From the NCBI RefSeq assembly GCF_003006155.1, contig NZ_CP023559.1, positions 2,170,001-2,234,000 of the forward strand: a stretch of 64,000 nt of DNA, read 5' to 3'. Origin of the DNA: Salinicola tamaricis. GTDB lineage: Bacteria; Pseudomonadota; Gammaproteobacteria; Pseudomonadales; Halomonadaceae. The notes beneath the pieces were generated by a model. It had not been told where the DNA came from. It did not search any database and was given only the letters and a program-made list of their open reading frames with translations. Below are positions 1 through 9,395 of the stretch, piece after piece. The first letter of the stretch is position 1. Every line of letters begins with the position of its first letter. Both the position numbers and the translations under genes were made by a program.

Positions 1-792
1 TACGACCCGACGCTGGCTGGGGTCAAGGCGGAGCTGGCCTCGTTCGCGGCCGCGCTGGCGGGGCGCCCGGCACCGCGCGAGACCTTCATGACTGCGGCGT
101 CTCCTGGCGTGGTCACCACCACCATGCTGCGCGCTCAGGACAATCCTGATTACCCGACCGACCGCGACTACGTGCTCGCCGTTGCCCGCGAGCTGAAGCA
201 GGAGTACGAGGCGATCGTGGCCGCTGGCCACGTGCTGCAGCTGGATGCCCCGGACCTGGCCATGGAGCGCGTGATCCTGTTCGGCGATGCCGATCTGGGC
301 ACCTTCCTCGAGCGCGTCGAGCTGCACGTCGAGGCGATCAATCTGGCGCTGGAGAACATCCCGGCGGACCAGGTGCGCCTGCACGTCTGCTGGGGCAACT
401 GGCAGGGGCCGCACCAGGACGACGTGCCGGTGGCCGAGCTGCTGCCGATCCTCTACCGGGCCAAGGTGGGGGCACTCAGCATCCCGCTGGGCAATCCGCG
501 CCACGAGCACGAGACGGTCTCGTTCAAGACTCACCCGCTACCCGATCACATGCTGCTGATGCCGGGGGTGATCGATGTCACCACCAACTATCTCGAGCAT
601 CCCGAAGTGGTGGCCAATCGCATCTGCGCCTCGGTGGATGCCATTGGCGATCGCGAGCGAGTGGTGGCGGGCACCGACTGCGGCTTCGGCACCTTCGCCA
701 GCTACGAGTTCGTGGCCCAGGACGTGGCCTGGGCCAAGCTCAAAGCGTTGAGCGAGGGCGCGGCGATCGCCACCCGGCGGCTGTGGGGCTGA
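1..792 (+). CDS. Cobalamin-independent methionine synthase family protein (5' end outside window)
   Basis: The frame is open from base 1 and ends at 792, so only the C-terminal 263 residues are visible. It matches the C-terminal TIM barrel of the MetE family, which moves a methyl group to a thiol using a zinc site. Likely zinc ligands are visible as an H-x-C in RLHVCWGNWQGPH and the late cysteine in GTDCGFGTF. The short, single-barrel style resembles stand-alone MetE-like proteins (COG0620) more than full-length MetE, so the methyl donor and acceptor cannot be named. An ATG at 88 is in frame but internal to the fold, so it is not the start. Confidence 0.8.
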   Translation, partial: YDPTLAGVKAELASFAAALAGRPAPRETFMTAASPGVVTTTMLRAQDNPDYPTDRDYVLAVARELKQEYEAIVAAGHVLQLDAPDLAMERVILFGDADLGTFLERVELHVEAINLALENIPADQVRLHVCWGNWQGPHQDDVPVAELLPILYRAKVGALSIPLGNPRHEHETVSFKTHPLPDHMLLMPGVIDVTTNYLEHPEVVANRICASVDAIGDRERVVAGTDCGFGTFASYEFVAQDVAWAKLKALSEGAAIATRRLWG

Positions 793-883
793 AGCCGAGG
801 TCAGCGCGCGGCATCCCGGGCTCTTCTATACTGCAAGCGTCCATGGCTCGACCGAGCCTGATGTGATGACAAGGAGAGGTAGC

Positions 884-1339
884 ATGACCGGGAGAGGGGC
901 GATGAGCGCAAGCAGTGCGGTGAACGTAAGCAGTGCGATGAACGTGATGAGAGCGATGGTCATGGGCGTCGGGGTGTCGCTGTGTCTGGCAAGCGCCGGG
1001 GCGATGGCCCAGGCGCAGGGAGCCAGCCAGCCGCACCATCCCAAGGAGACCCGGGTGCTGGAAGAGGGCGCGCCTGAGATTGCCAAGCAGTGCCTGGCAC
1101 TGGCGCTCGACAGCGGCGAGAACCGCGAGATCGAGGGCAAGGCGATCTACGACACCAACGCCTGGGACTATGCCGCCGATGAGCTCGACAGTGGCGATAC
1201 CTTCGAGCTGCTGGTCGATCTGCTGGGGCCGGGCAATACCAAGTACAACCTTACCTGTCAGGTGGATGCCGACGGTAAGGTGACGTTCGACAGCGTCGAG
1301 ACCTCATCCACCGTCAAGTCCAATCCCGGCGGTGCATGA
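884..1339 (+). CDS. Small exported hypothetical protein
   Basis: Family not recognised. The 151-residue product begins with a long n-region and a hydrophobic stretch (VMGVGVSLCLASAGAMAQA) that looks like a Sec signal with cleavage after AMA or AQA. The mature part is acidic, about 100 residues long, with two cysteines (KQCLAL and LTCQVD) that could form a disulphide. The ATG at 884 is chosen because AAGGAG ends 7 bases upstream. GTG 863 and ATG 866 are in frame but lie before that site. Its stop overlaps the proposed GTG start of the next gene by 8 bases, which suggests co-transcription. Confidence 0.6.
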   Translation: MTGRGAMSASSAVNVSSAMNVMRAMVMGVGVSLCLASAGAMAQAQGASQPHHPKETRVLEEGAPEIAKQCLALALDSGENREIEGKAIYDTNAWDYAADELDSGDTFELLVDLLGPGNTKYNLTCQVDADGKVTFDSVETSSTVKSNPGGA

Positions 1340-1843
1340 GACGCTGACTGCCCCGAGGCGCACGCTGCGTATCGACAGCGCGGCGCCGCTCGGGGTGATC
1401 GCCGACACCCATGGCCTGCTGCGCGACGAGGCACTGGCGCTGCTCGCCGACTGCCCGCAACTGATTCACCTCGGCGACGTCGGCGACCCCGAGATTCTGA
1501 CGCGACTGGCTGCCCGCGGCCCGCTCTATGCGGTGCGCGGCAATATCGACCGGGAGGGCCCCTGCCGGCGCTGCCCACGCACCTTCAACTGGTCGTCAAC
1601 GGCCAGCCGCTGCAACTGGTGCACGATATCGCCGACTGCGATGAGCGGCTGGCCTGCACGGCGATTCTGCACGCTCACTCGCACAAGCCGCGTCAGACCT
1701 GGCGTGATATCGACGGCCGGCGTCAGCTGCTGTTCAACCCGGGTGCGGCGGGGCGGCGGCGTTTCCGCCTGCCGCTGACCCTGGGCAAGCTGTGGGTCAC
1801 CCCCGCCGGGCTGCGCTCGGCGATCCTCCATCTGCCACTGTAG
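1332..1843 (+). CDS. YfcE-type metallophosphoesterase, frameshifted as read
   Basis: A calcineurin-like phosphodiesterase of the YfcE/MJ0936 type. The first frame shows the metal-binding motifs GVIADTHG, HLGDVGD and AVRGNID. The remaining motifs, HAHSHKP and LFNPGAA, occur in a second frame starting near 1560. The switch falls in a gggcccc run (about 1556-1563), so one base is probably miscalled. Joined, the product is about 170 residues, normal for the family. The start is a GTG that overlaps the upstream stop. Substrate is unknown; relatives hydrolyse phosphodiesters with Mn2+. Confidence 0.75.
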
Positions 1844-1859
1844 AGCGAGCGGGGCCAAG

Positions 1860-3255
1860 TCACTGCCTACCGGGCAGCAGCCGCACCAGAGCGCCGTCGC
1901 GGGCATCGGTCAACGCCCATAGCGCACCGTCCGGCCCTTCATCCACGTCGCGTACCCGCCCCAGTTCGGACGCCAGACGCGCTTCGCCGCTCACCCGTTC
2001 GCCATCCAGCGTCAGCCGCACCAGGCCGCCGGGGGAGAGCGAAGCGATGATCAGGTCGCCGTGCCAGTCGGGGAAACGGGTGCCCTGATAGAAGGTCATG
2101 TCGCCCGGTGCGATCACCGGGTCCCAGTAGTAGATCGGTTGCTCCATTCCCTCCCTGGCGGTTACGCCTTCGCCGATCGGCGTGCCGCTGTAATCCTCAC
2201 CGTAGGTGATCACTGGCCAGCCGTAGTTGCGCCCGGCCAGTGGCACGTTGAGTTCGTCACCGCCGCGGGGGGCCATGTTCGATGGTCCACAGCTTGCCGC
2301 TGTCGGGATGCAGCGCCGCGCCCTGAATGTTGCGATGGCCGTAGGACCACACCGCCGGTGCCCCCGCCTGACCCGCGGCGAACGGGTTGTCTGCGGGGAT
2401 ACTGCCGTCGGGCTGAATACGCACCACCTTGCCCAGATGGGTGTGCGGGTCCTGCGCCAGCTGGCGTGGCTCGGGCAGCGAGCGTTCGCCGAGGGTGACG
2501 TAGAGATGGCCCTGGGTGTCCCAGACCAGCCGCGAGCCGAAGTGCTTGGTCGACGCCCAGGCCGGCGTCTGGCGGAAGATCACCGTCAGCTCGTCGAGCT
2601 GCTGGCTACCGGGGGCGAGGATGGCACGGGCGACGGCAGTGGCGTTCTTGCCCCCTTCACGCGGCTCGGCGTAGCTCAGGTAGAGCCGGTGATTGTGCGC
2701 GAAATCCGGGTCGAGGGTGATATCGAGCAGACCGCCCTGGCCGCGGGCGTCGATCTCCGGCAGCCCGCCGATCGGTGCCGAGAGGCTGCCACTACGCAGA
2801 TCGACCCGACGCAGTCGCCCCGGGCGCTCGGTGATCAGGGCGGTGTCGTTGTCGACAAAGGCCAGGCCCCAAGGGTACTCGAGCCCCTCGGCCACACGCT
2901 CGATGCGCAGCGGCGCGCTCGCCGGCAGTGCCGGGGCCCGGGTCTGCGCGGCGAAGGCGGGGCGCTGCTCAGGGGCGTTGGGTGGTCCGGTGGGCACCGG
3001 CGCCTGGGCCAGGGCGTCTCCGCCCAGGGCGAGCAGGGCGACGCCGGCGATGCGGGAGGCCAGGCGAGGCGCTGCGGTTCTTGCCAAGTGCGGGGCCCAG
3101 CGTGGGGCCAGCCTAGTGGCCATATTCGGGGCCAGTTTAGCGGCCATGTTCGGGGCCAGTTTAGCGGCCATGTTCGGGGCCAGTTTAGCGGCCATGTTCG
3201 GGGCCAGTTTAGTGGCCATGTGCGAGGTCATTTGAAGAGTCGCGGATGGCGGCAT
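1860..3255 (-). CDS. PQQ-dependent aldose sugar dehydrogenase family protein, frameshifted as read
   Basis: A six-bladed beta-propeller of the soluble glucose/aldose sugar dehydrogenase type (YliI/GdhB), periplasmic and PQQ-dependent in characterised members. Recognisable stretches are LEYPWGLAFVDNDTALITERPGRL, split here as LEYPWGLAF then ITERPGRL, with WSYGHRNIQG and GDELNVP further on. The ATG at 3255 has AGGAG 8 bases upstream. A frameshift near 2264-2272, in a run of six G, separates EHGPRGG from the last 135 residues. Before the signal-peptide core the leader carries four copies of an 8-residue unit, KLAPNMAA (see repeat at 3118-3213), giving an unusually long n-region. Neighbours do not suggest a specific sugar. 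Confidence 0.8.
3118..3213 (-). repeat. Four tandem 24-bp repeats in the leader of the sugar dehydrogenase
   Basis: Four back-to-back 24-base units are seen. The last three are identical except for the final base of the fourth. They encode KLAPNMAA-type octapeptides with a basic residue and proline in each. More degenerate copies (RLAPRWAP, PRLASRIA) continue toward the hydrophobic core of the leader. The unit is a multiple of three, so copy-number change would keep the frame. Confidence 0.9.
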
Positions 3256-3479
3256 GAAGGCTCTCCTGAAGCGAACACGGTGGCCGGCTGGCGAGCGCCG
3301 GGAGGTATCGATGCGAGGCGAATCCTTCAGAGTATGGACCAAGGAAGGCGGGCCGGGCGCCGAGATCTTTCTGAGTCGAAAGGCGTTCCGCCCAGGCTCG
3401 AAAGATTGTCGACAAAAACTGACGCTATTAGCGATGCCTGATAAAGTTAGCCTTTTCACGGAATTCGGCCTCTCCCCAC

Positions 3480-4543
3480 GTGCCTCGATCCTCTCTTTCT
3501 CTACCCAATACCTGGCGCTGGCTGCTGCTGGCGCTGGCCTGTGTCTTATCCAGCTGGCTGCTCGCACTGGTGCATATGCCGGCTGGCGGGTTCATCGGCC
3601 CGATGGCGGTCGCCATCGTCTACGGGGTCACGGTGGGCGGGCTCGCGCGCCGCGCAGCGCCTTCAAGCTGAGCCAGGGCGTGGTCGGCGTACTGATCGCC
3701 CAGACCCTGACGCTGGCGGTGCTGCATCAGATTCTGGACGCCTGGCCGGTGATGCTGCTGGCCACCGCGATCACCCTGCTGTTGAGTCTGGCGGTGGGTA
3801 TCGCGCTGGTGCGTCATGGCGGCCTGCCGGGCACGACCGCGGCCTGGGGCACCACCCCCGGGGCAGCCGCAGCGATGGTGGCGATGGCCGAGGAGAGCGA
3901 TGCCGACCCGCGAATCGTGGCCGCGATGCAGTATGTGCGGGTAGTCTGCGTGGTACTGCTCGGGGCGCTGGTCAGCCACTACCTGGGCGTCACTGACACC
4001 AGTAGCAGCCACGCTGCGCCGCTGCCGACCTCGGCCGGCGCCTGGCTCGATTTGCTGGCAACCCTGGCGGTGGTCGTTGCCGGCGTGTGGCTGTGCCATC
4101 GCCGCCTGCCGGCCGGGGCGCTGCTGGGCCCCGTAGCGCTGGGCACACTGCTGCATCTTGGCGGGGTGGTGACATTGACCCTGCCGCAGCCACTGCTGGA
4201 GCTGGCCTACGGCGTGATCGGGGCCTACGTGGGGCTGCGTTTCGACCGTGCCACGCTGCACACCATTGCCCGCGCGCTGAGCAAGATGATTCTGGCCTCG
4301 CTGGTACTGATCGCGCTGTGCGCGCTGTCGGCGTGGCTGGTGACGCTGTTGATGCATACCGCTTTCATCAGCGCCTATCTGGCGACCAGCCCAGGCGGGC
4401 TCGACTCGATGACGATCATCGCCATCGACACCCACGCCGATGTCGGCCTGGTGGTGGCGCTGCAGACACTGCGTCTGTTCACGGTGGTCATGGTGGGGCC
4501 GGGGATGGCGCGGCTGGTGGCGCGTTTTGCGCGTCCGAGCTGA
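3480..4543 (+). CDS. AbrB-family membrane protein, frameshifted as read
   Basis: A polytopic membrane protein of the AbrB/ammonia-monooxygenase-associated family (COG3180), about 350 residues with roughly ten membrane segments in two homologous halves. The first frame gives the opening segments (WLLLALACVLSSWLLALV, then GGFIGPMAVAI), and the rest is in another frame, with the switch at a GC-rich run near 3640-3662. The conserved GTTAAWGTTPGAAAAMVAMA and SPGGLDSMTIIA stretches mark the two repeats. The GTG at 3480 is the only start upstream of the first segment, and no clear ribosome binding site was seen. Function is not established for the family; some members are annotated as transporters or regulators. 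Confidence 0.7.
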
Positions 4544-4564
4544 AACGAAAGCCTGAGGTTCTAG

Positions 4565-5062
4565 CTACTGGGTACGCCAGTTCCAGCGTCGGCTCGGTGT
4601 GTCGGGCGGGGTATGGCTGCGCACGCGGCTGACCCAGGCCTGGCGGCTGCCGTGGCGGATCAGATAGACCGTCTCGCCCTCACGCAGCGGCGGATTGGCA
4701 GGATCGATCAGGATGGCTTCGAACCAGCGCGAGAGATAGAACACCTGCAGCGTGCCGCGTACCGGATGCGCGGTAACCTGCACCGCCGCCTCGGCACCGC
4801 TGCCGGGGGAGGGCAACGAGCTCGCCAGCCAGGCGGGCATCAGTCCGGGGCGCAGCATCATGCTGGCGGCCAGCAGCAGAACCAGGCTCAGGCTCAGAGC
4901 GACAGTCGGGGTGAGCAGCGGGGATTTGATCGCCACTGCCAGCATGAGCGCGGCGGGCACGGCGGCGGGCGGCAAGGCGTTACCGCGGCAGAGCAGCAGC
5001 AGGGCATAGAGGCCCACACACAGTGCGGCCGCTTCCTGCAAATGATCGAACCATGGCGCCAT
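4565..5062 (-). CDS. Hypothetical inner-membrane protein
   Basis: Not recognised. The 165-residue product has two to three hydrophobic segments in the first 75 residues (LCVGLYALLLLCRG, AVPAALMLAVAIKS, TVALSLSLVLLLAASMML), then a soluble C-terminal half of about 85 residues. The topology recalls NfeD-type proteins with a small beta domain behind membrane helices, but I see no diagnostic motif. It is convergent with the AbrB-type gene, 21 bases away. Confidence 0.5.
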   Translation of the reverse strand: MAPWFDHLQEAAALCVGLYALLLLCRGNALPPAAVPAALMLAVAIKSPLLTPTVALSLSLVLLLAASMMLRPGLMPAWLASSLPSPGSGAEAAVQVTAHPVRGTLQVFYLSRWFEAILIDPANPPLREGETVYLIRHGSRQAWVSRVRSHTPPDTPSRRWNWRTQ

Positions 5063-5497
5063 ACGTCACCCTGCTGCGTGAGTCACGCTCGCCTCTCGCG
5101 TGGGCAAGTCGTCGTTCTTCGATCTAGCCCCTGGCGACGTTGCGGCAGTGGCCGCTGGCCGGCTCACAGGGGGCTCGTATCCTCTCGTCAGAGGATAAAG
5201 ATCGCCATTGGCGGGCTCCATACGAGAACGGTAAACAATTGAAGCTCAACGTAGCGGTCGAGAGGGATTATCGCCGCCGTTGTGGGACAATGGCGGCACG
5301 TCAGGCTCAGCCCGCCGCCCCGGCCCGCTGCGCCTCGGTGGGCTTTGTGCCCTGAGCGGCGACGCGTGATCGGTGCCGCCGATCGAGGTTGTCAGCAGAC
5401 GTAAGCGGGGCGTCGCTGGAAGGTCTAGGTCACCGTCAGGTTCAGCAGATTACCGAGTCCAGATCAACAAGTCAGAGTACGAGAAGAGGAGAGTTCC
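5063..5497. other. Gene-free interval with one perfect inverted repeat
   Basis: No convincing gene was seen in these 435 bases, which lie between a minus-strand gene and a plus-strand gene. It must hold the promoters for both. A perfect 8-bp inverted repeat with a 4-base loop lies at 5178-5197 (TATCCTCT-cgtc-AGAGGATA). It is not followed by a T tract, so an operator is more likely than a terminator. Confidence 0.5.
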
Positions 5498-6220
5498 ATG
5501 CGCATTGGCATCCTGCAGTGCGACGATGTCGCCGAGCCGCTACGCGAGACGCATCGCAACTATCCCGAGCAGTTCGCCCGCCTGCTCGAGTCGCAGGAAC
5601 CCAAGCTCGAGTGGCGTACCTGGCGCTGTCTCGATGGCGAGATCCCCACCCAGGCGGATATCGACGAGATCGATGCCTGGTTGATCACGGGGTCCAAGTA
5701 CGGCGTTAACGACGGCGACGCCTGGATCGAACGGCTGTGCGAATTCGTGCGTCTGCTGTGGGCACAGCGTCGGCCGCTGATCGGCGTCTGCTTCGGCCAT
5801 CAGTTGATCGCCAAGGCGCTTGGTGGCGAGGTCGAGCGTAGCCCGCGGGGTTGGGGCGTAGGAGTGTCGTACAACCGCATCGCCGCTCAGGCGCCGTGGA
5901 TGACGCCGCCGCGGGAGGCGCTCAATCTGCTGGTCAGCCACCAGGATCAGGTCGCGCGACTGCCGGCCGAGACCCGGGTGCTGGCGGCAAGTGACTTCTG
6001 CCCGTTCTATCTGATCCAGATCGGTGAGTGCTTCCTCGGCATTCAGGGCCATCCTGAATTCACCAAAGCGTACTCGGCGGATCTGATGGCGCTGCGCGGC
6101 GATCGCATGCCGGCGGAAAGAGTACGTGAAGGGCAGGCATCGCTGGCCGACGAGGTCGACAGCGAGACCATGGCGCGCTGGATGCTGGCGTTCTGGCGCC
6201 AGGCTGGAGCTCAGGCTTGA
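5498..6220 (+). CDS. Class I glutamine amidotransferase
   Basis: A stand-alone class I (triad) glutamine amidotransferase domain like the glutaminase part of GMP synthase. The nucleophile elbow is GVCFGHQ at about residues 96-102, and the catalytic His-Glu is GIQGHPEFT near residue 180. At 240 residues it is full length for the family (COG0518). Relatives act on diverse substrates, including gamma-glutamyl hydrolysis in polyamine breakdown, and nothing adjacent identifies the partner. The ATG follows AGAGGAGAG by 5-6 bases, a strong ribosome binding site. A hairpin terminator follows at 6264-6291. Confidence 0.85.
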   Translation: MRIGILQCDDVAEPLRETHRNYPEQFARLLESQEPKLEWRTWRCLDGEIPTQADIDEIDAWLITGSKYGVNDGDAWIERLCEFVRLLWAQRRPLIGVCFGHQLIAKALGGEVERSPRGWGVGVSYNRIAAQAPWMTPPREALNLLVSHQDQVARLPAETRVLAASDFCPFYLIQIGECFLGIQGHPEFTKAYSADLMALRGDRMPAERVREGQASLADEVDSETMARWMLAFWRQAGAQA

Positions 6221-6263
6221 GCGAGGGCGCGTCGGCACGTATCGGCTGACCTCCCGCCCAACG

Positions 6264-6291
6264 AAAAGCCCGATCCTGGATCGGGGCTTTT
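6264..6291. terminator. Bidirectional intrinsic terminator
   Basis: The stem AAAAGCC-CGATCC pairs with GGATCG-GGGCTTTT with one bulged base. It ends in a short T run on the plus strand and, by symmetry, on the minus strand. It lies between the convergent amidotransferase gene and the minus-strand transporter operon and can serve both. Confidence 0.75.
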
Positions 6292-6342
6292 CTCTTGCCG
6301 GGCCGCTTCAGCCAGCGGCCGATGCGGCGTCGGTAGCGGCGA

Positions 6343-7112
6343 TCACTCGCCGGTCTTGAAGTACTTGTCGTAGATCTTGTCGTAGGTGCCATCCTGCTTC
6401 AGCGTGGCCAAGGCCTCGTTGAAGCGCTCGGCGAGTTTTTGTCGCGCGGACGGAAGGCGATACCGAAGCCCTCACCGAAATACTTCTCCGGCTCGGTGAT
6501 CATGCCGCCGATGGTCTTGTAGCTGCCTTCCTTGCTGTCGAGCAGGGTCGACTTGCCCACCGGGAAGTCGAGGAAGGCGATATCGACGCGACCCGCGTCC
6601 ATGTCCAGCACCAGGTCGTCAGCGGTGGTGTAACGGCTGATCTTGGCCTTGTCGCCGTACATGTCGGTGACGTAGTTGTCCTGCAGGGTGCCGCGCTGGA
6701 CGCCGATGGTCTTGCCCTCGAGCGACTTGGGATAGATCGTCTCGATGCTGCTGCCGGCCGGCACGAACCAGGCGGAGGGCGGCTTGATGTACGGGTCGGA
6801 GAAGAGCACGGTGTTGCGGCGCTCGTCGTTGATCGTCATCGACGACATGATGGCGTCGTACTTGCGCGCCAGCAGGCCCGGAATGATGCCGTCCCATGCC
6901 TGTACCACCCACTCGCAGTCGGCCTTGATCTGCTTGCACATGGCGTTGCCGAGATCGATGTCGAAGCCGGTCAGCTCGCCGTCGGCGGTGCGGTACTCCA
7001 TCGGCTCGTAGGGCACATCGACGCCGATGCGCAGATGCTCCTTGTCCTGGGCGTTGGCCGCGCCGGCGATCAGCGCGGCGCCGAGCAGCGTGGTGGTCAG
7101 CAGTTTTCTCAT
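6343..7112 (-). CDS. Polar amino-acid ABC transporter substrate-binding protein (first copy), frameshifted as read
   Basis: A periplasmic binding protein of the lysine/arginine/ornithine (HisJ/ArgT/AotJ) type. Sec signal: MRKLLTTTLLGAALIAGAANA. Family landmarks are GVDVPYEPMEY, AWDGIIPGLLARKYDAIMSSM, and the ligand-loop region IGVQRGTLQDNY. The frame breaks near 6440 at a run of five T. The alternative frame supplies the expected end, through DKIYDKYFKTGE, giving about 256 residues. It is the last gene of the minus-strand amino-acid uptake operon and resembles the binding protein at 8491. Arginine or ornithine is the likely ligand from family resemblance and the AstE neighbours. Confidence 0.82.
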
Positions 7113-7296
7113 GAATCGCGTCTCTCTTGTGGTACGGGCGTTGTTGTTCAGTGGTCGCCTGGTCAGCGAGGGCGTCCCGGCGTCGGCGGCCTCGTGAGCG
7201 ATGCCGCACCGGTAATACGGGCCTGACGCTGGCAGCATAACCAATGCGCCGACGCTTGAATATCAGCGCCCGGCGATCCGACCAGCGCCAGTGGCC

Positions 7297-8414
7297 TCAC
7301 GGCGCCAGCAGATAGCCGCTGCGATGGCTCTGGTGGCCGGCGATATCGGCCACGATCATCCCGGCCGTGGCCATGCGGCGCTGGGTTCGAGCATAGAACA
7401 TGCCGCGCTGGGGTGCGCGGATCGCTTCGATGCGGTCGCTGATCGGGTCGATGATCTCGGCGATCAGTTGCCCCCCTCCACCTCGACACCGGGGGCCAGA
7501 TGGAACACCACCAGGCCGCCGATCGGTGCATGCAGGAAGTCCATCGCCGCAAGCTCAGTGGCCGGGTAGGCCAGACCCGGCAGTGGCGGCGCCTCGCCCA
7601 CGACCAGACCCAGGTGGGTCAGCCAGTCGATGATCGCCTGGCTGTCGTGGGCTGCCAGCTCGTGAGAAACGTCCTGCTGCCCGCGCAGCTCGACGGTGAT
7701 CGACTGGGTGCCGTAATCGATCGGGAAGCGCTCGCCGAAGCGCTGGCGCAGTGCTTCCCACACCAGGGTGAAACACTCGTCGAACGACTGCCCGCCGGAG
7801 TCGGTGGCGAGCATGCTCGCCTTGGCGCCGAAGTAGCGCGCGAAGGGCTCGAACACCGGCCATGCCGCCGGCGTGGTGTAGAGGTGCTCGACCGCGTTGA
7901 AGTCGCAGTGCAGATCGAGCACGAAGTCCGCCTCGCAGGCCAGGCGCTGCAGCATCAGACGCAGCGAGTCGAGGCTGGTCGTCGCCGTCTGGGAGGCCAG
8001 GGCGGCGCTGAAGCGTGCCCGGATCAGACGTCGGTTGGCGGCGATATCGTCACTGAGTTCGGCTTCCAGGCCGTCGGCTACCTGGTCGACCACGTCGACG
8101 TAGTGACGATTGAAGTTCTTGAGCGTCTCGAAGTCGTAGCGGCCCAGCGCGGTATCCATCAGTTGCTGGTCGAGACCGATCGGGTTGGCCACCGGCACGA
8201 CGCTCACCCGGCAGGCGAGACGGCCGTCGCGTTCGAGTTTGGCCAGGCGCTGCTTGAGCGTCCAGGCGACCATCATGCCCGGCAGCTCGTCGGCATGCAG
8301 CGAGCCCTGCACGTAGACGTGGCGCTCGGCGTCGGCGGGGCCGAAATGGAAGCTGTCGAGCGCGCGCTCGGTGCCCGGAACCGGGCCGATCAGGGGGTGT
8401 CTGCGGTGTTCCAC
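7297..8414 (-). CDS. Succinylglutamate desuccinylase/aspartoacylase family protein, frameshifted as read
   Basis: A zinc carboxypeptidase-like hydrolase of the AstE/aspartoacylase superfamily. Zinc-site motifs are visible as GSLHADELPG (H-x-x-E) and VLDLHCDFNAVEHLYT. The open frame ends at 7464 in a run of C, and the next frame continues with a plausible C-terminal domain to a stop at 7297, about 370 residues in total. The start is taken as GTG 8414 with GAGGA upstream. The protein is longer than classical AstE and sits between two amino-acid binding-protein genes, so it probably deacylates or hydrolyses an imported N-acyl amino acid. The substrate is inferred only. Confidence 0.75.
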
Positions 8415-8490
8415 GGGGAGTCCTCGGCGCGGAGTGGCGGCAGGCGGCGCACCGCCGGGGAGGGCGGTGCGCCGGTGCATCGGGGGTCGT

Positions 8491-9312
8491 TTACTGGGCG
8501 CAGTCCTGCTGGCTGGGGCGCACGGACAGGTCGTAATCGAAGTACTGGTGCATCAGCTTGTCGAAGGTGCCGTCGGCGTAGACTGCGCAGATTGCCTGGT
8601 CGAACTTCGCCGCCAGCGCCTTGTCGCGCTTGCGGAAGGCCATCGCGGCGCCTTTGCCGAAGATCGAGGTCGGCGTCTTGATGCTCGGCCCGATCTGTTT
8701 ATAGGGGCTGTTGTCGCCACGGAAGTCGATGGCGTCGACGGCAATCGGGAAGTCTTCGAAGGTCAGGTCGAGACGCCCGGCCTTGAGGTCATTGACCACG
8801 TCCTGGGACGAGCCGTAGCGCTGGATGTCGAGCACATCGCCATACTCCTGGGTAACGTAGACATCGCGGATGGTGCCGCGCTGCACGCCCACGGAAAGAC
8901 CCTTGAGGGAGGCCTTGTCGGCGATGTCGATATCGCGGTCACGCGCGGTGATCCACACGCTCGGGGTGTTGTAGTAGGGCAGCGAGAACAGCACCTGGCG
9001 CTCGCGCTCCGGGGTGATCGCCATCGACGACAGGATGGCGTCGTACTTGCGTGCCAGCAGGCCGGGGATGATGCCGTCCCAGGGCTGTTCGACCCAGGTG
9101 CAGTCGAGCTTGGCGCGCTTGCACAGCTCGTTGCCGAGATCGATCTCGAAGCCTTCGAGCTGGCCGTCGGCGCTGCGCATCACGAACGGCTCGTAGGGCA
9201 CGTCGATGCCGAGACGCACGGTCTGGTTGTCGTCGGCCAGCGCCGGGGTCGCGGCCAGCGGTGCGGCGAGCAGGGTGGCGGTGATCAGGGTCTTGGTGAT
9301 CCAGTTTGTCAT
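8491..9312 (-). CDS. Polar amino-acid ABC transporter substrate-binding protein (second copy)
   Basis: An intact 273-residue periplasmic binding protein, closely related in pattern to the one at 6343. It has a Sec signal (MTNWITKTLITATLLAAPLAA), LGIDVPYEPFVM, GFEIDLGNELCKRAKLDC, PWDGIIPGLLARKYDAILSSM and GVQRGTIRDVYV. A Cys pair in the first lobe (LCKRAKLDC) matches the disulphide seen in HisJ/ArgT. It lies directly downstream of the permease pair (84-base gap), the usual binding-protein position. The ligand loop differs from the first copy (YYNTPSVWI against YIKPPSAWF), so ligand preferences may differ. Confidence 0.85.
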   Translation of the reverse strand: MTNWITKTLITATLLAAPLAATPALADDNQTVRLGIDVPYEPFVMRSADGQLEGFEIDLGNELCKRAKLDCTWVEQPWDGIIPGLLARKYDAILSSMAITPERERQVLFSLPYYNTPSVWITARDRDIDIADKASLKGLSVGVQRGTIRDVYVTQEYGDVLDIQRYGSSQDVVNDLKAGRLDLTFEDFPIAVDAIDFRGDNSPYKQIGPSIKTPTSIFGKGAAMAFRKRDKALAAKFDQAICAVYADGTFDKLMHQYFDYDLSVRPSQQDCAQ

Positions 9313-9395
9313 GGCGTCGGTTCTCGTTGTGATCGCAGGTGGCGTTATTGTGGTCTTGAGGTTCTTGGTGATGGCCGTCGTGGCTGCCACCGCGC

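Noticed and set aside
2227..3441. Long plus-strand open frame over the sugar dehydrogenase gene
   Set aside because: It is antisense to a gene with clear beta-propeller motifs, has no domain resemblance, and its GHVRGQFS repeats are just the complement of the leader repeats.
7500..8681. Plus-strand open frame of almost 400 codons over the aspartoacylase-like gene
   Set aside because: Antisense shadow typical of high-GC DNA, with Arg/Gly/Val-rich composition and no motifs.
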